Of a stretch of 64,000 bases of DNA, positions 63,500-64,000 are shown piece after piece. Under the pieces are notes generated by a model, which worked only from the letters and a program-made list of their open reading frames with translations, was not told the origin of the DNA and made no database searches. Both the position numbers and the translations under genes were made by a program. The stretch is from Paraburkholderia sp. BL25I1N1. GTDB lineage: Bacteria; Pseudomonadota; Gammaproteobacteria; Burkholderiales; Burkholderiaceae. The DNA lies in the NCBI RefSeq assembly GCF_003002025.1, contig NZ_PVZB01000008.1:238218-302217 (forward strand), given 5' to 3'. Position 1 is the first letter of the stretch. Each line of letters starts with the position of its first letter.

Positions 63500-63904
63500 T
63501 TATGAGCGAGCCTTGATGGCGGAATGAACGCCTGGCACATCAATCCTTAGTTGGGCATCGTCAACAAGGAAAACATTTTTCAAGTCTAACTTTTCTCGTA
63601 GGCTCGACTCCATGATTAGCGATGGATAAGTCGCCACAGCAAGACGCTTCTCGCCCTTTTGGACGATTAACGGCATCCTCGTGCCGACAATATCGGCGGA
63701 CTCCTCACAGAGGAAGCCATCGAGCTCCAAAATTTCCCTGAGTAGCCTCAATTCCCCAATCTGTTCATTGATGGGAGCGGGAACTGGCACGACGCCATTG
63801 ATGGCATACCTGAGTAACATGGACGCTAACTTTCTATCTAACAGAGGCTTCAAATGTTGGTTGTGGAAGTGGTCAAGACACTCCGTACATGATGTGTCGC
63901 ACGA
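63500..63904 (-). pseudogene. 3' part of a gene cut by an IS256-like insertion
   Basis: About 134 codons in one frame run from the insertion boundary at 63904 to the stop at 63500. They begin with a Cys/His cluster (CDTSCTECLDHFHNQHLKPL) that could bind zinc, then LLDRKLASMLLRYAINGVVP and a helical C-terminal region (INEQIGELRLLREILELDGF, KLDLKNVFLVDDAQLRIDV). The frame has no ordinary start before the boundary; TTG 63853 is possible but would discard the Cys/His cluster. The full protein is not recognised. Confidence 0.6.
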
Positions 63905-64000
63905 GGGACGTGTCAGAAATCTTGTGTGCTGAGGCCGGTTAGAAATCTCAGTTGATGGCGCTGGTGAACCGCTCGCCGAACAGAATGGCGAACTGATTGA
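63905..64000. mobile_element. End of an IS256-family insertion sequence (runs off the window)
   Basis: The end starts near GGGACGTGTCAGAAATCTTG at 63905, which resembles the terminal inverted repeats of IS256-family elements (tgtcagaaat...tgtgtg). Inside lies the transposase C-terminus. The other end is outside the window, so target duplication cannot be checked. Confidence 0.65.
63948..64000 (-). CDS. IS256-family transposase, C-terminal 17 codons
   Basis: Minus-strand frame NQFAILFGERFTSAIN then TGA. The pattern W...LNQFAI-FG-R near the C-terminus is characteristic of IS256/Mutator-type transposases. Only the tail is in the window. Confidence 0.6.
   Translation of the reverse strand, partial: NQFAILFGERFTSAIN

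Noticed and set aside
1..64000. tRNA, rRNA or riboswitch genes
   Set aside because: I looked for tRNA-like cloverleaf ends, rRNA signatures and known riboswitch cores by eye and found none that could be supported; a covariance-model scan would be needed to exclude them.

Overview
The window looks like a piece of a Burkholderiaceae replicon, most likely Paraburkholderia, Caballeronia or a relative. This is inferred from the GC-rich codon use, a Burkholderia-type general porin, FUSC/DUF1656 and EmrAB/NodT efflux sets, H-NS proteins with histone-H1-like tails, an imuA-imuB-dnaE2 cassette and DUF3331/SRAP-type genes. I could not search a database, so names rest on motifs and family memory.

Layout. 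(1) 1-9.9 kb, aromatic catabolism: a six-gene minus-strand operon encodes an extradiol dioxygenase, an HpaB-type flavin monooxygenase, a meta-cleavage hydrolase, a flavin reductase, a hydratase and an acylating acetaldehyde dehydrogenase cut by the window edge. A divergent LysR regulator, a porin and an alcohol dehydrogenase/cupin pair follow. (2) 10-18 kb: a poor stretch with repeats and gene relics, then succinate-semialdehyde dehydrogenase, a glutathione transferase divergent from a TetR regulator with a duplicated operator, a frameshifted dienelactone hydrolase, a DUF3331 protein and an epoxide hydrolase. (3) 18.7-38.8 kb, efflux and stress: LysR; a MarR-EmrA-EmrB-outer membrane factor operon; GST, NmrA-like, GNAT, MarR and exported hydrolase genes; a winged-helix regulator; an AaeB-like FUSC/DUF1656/HlyD/NodT operon; MarR; and a large winged-helix/NB-ARC-like ATPase regulator.

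(4) 39-44.6 kb, mobile or accessory: an H-NS gene cut by an amber codon inside its DNA-binding motif, an 800-residue serine recombinase with a RepB-like C-terminus, a GNAT-like protein and small ORFs. (5) 44.8-51.1 kb: an SOS mutagenesis cassette (LexA box, imuA, imuB, dnaE2) followed by a SRAP (YedK/HMCES-type) gene. (6) 51.3-64 kb, accessory island: small genes, a pseudogene with several in-frame stops, an H-NS protein with two DNA-binding motifs and a Lys/Ala tail, two unrecognised membrane proteins, a GH25 lysozyme, a DUF5675 protein, and a membrane-inserted metallophosphoesterase with a GAF-like C-terminus coupled to a 64-residue ORF. At the right edge an IS256-like element appears to interrupt a gene with a Cys/His cluster.

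The catabolic operon would convert a phenolic acid to a catechol, cleave the ring and deliver acetyl-CoA. The two tripartite pumps with MarR regulators, GSTs and hydrolases look like protection from aromatic or electrophilic compounds. The best candidates for undescribed biology are the phosphoesterase-GAF/small-protein pair, the recombinase-RepB fusion and the truncated/tandem H-NS pair.
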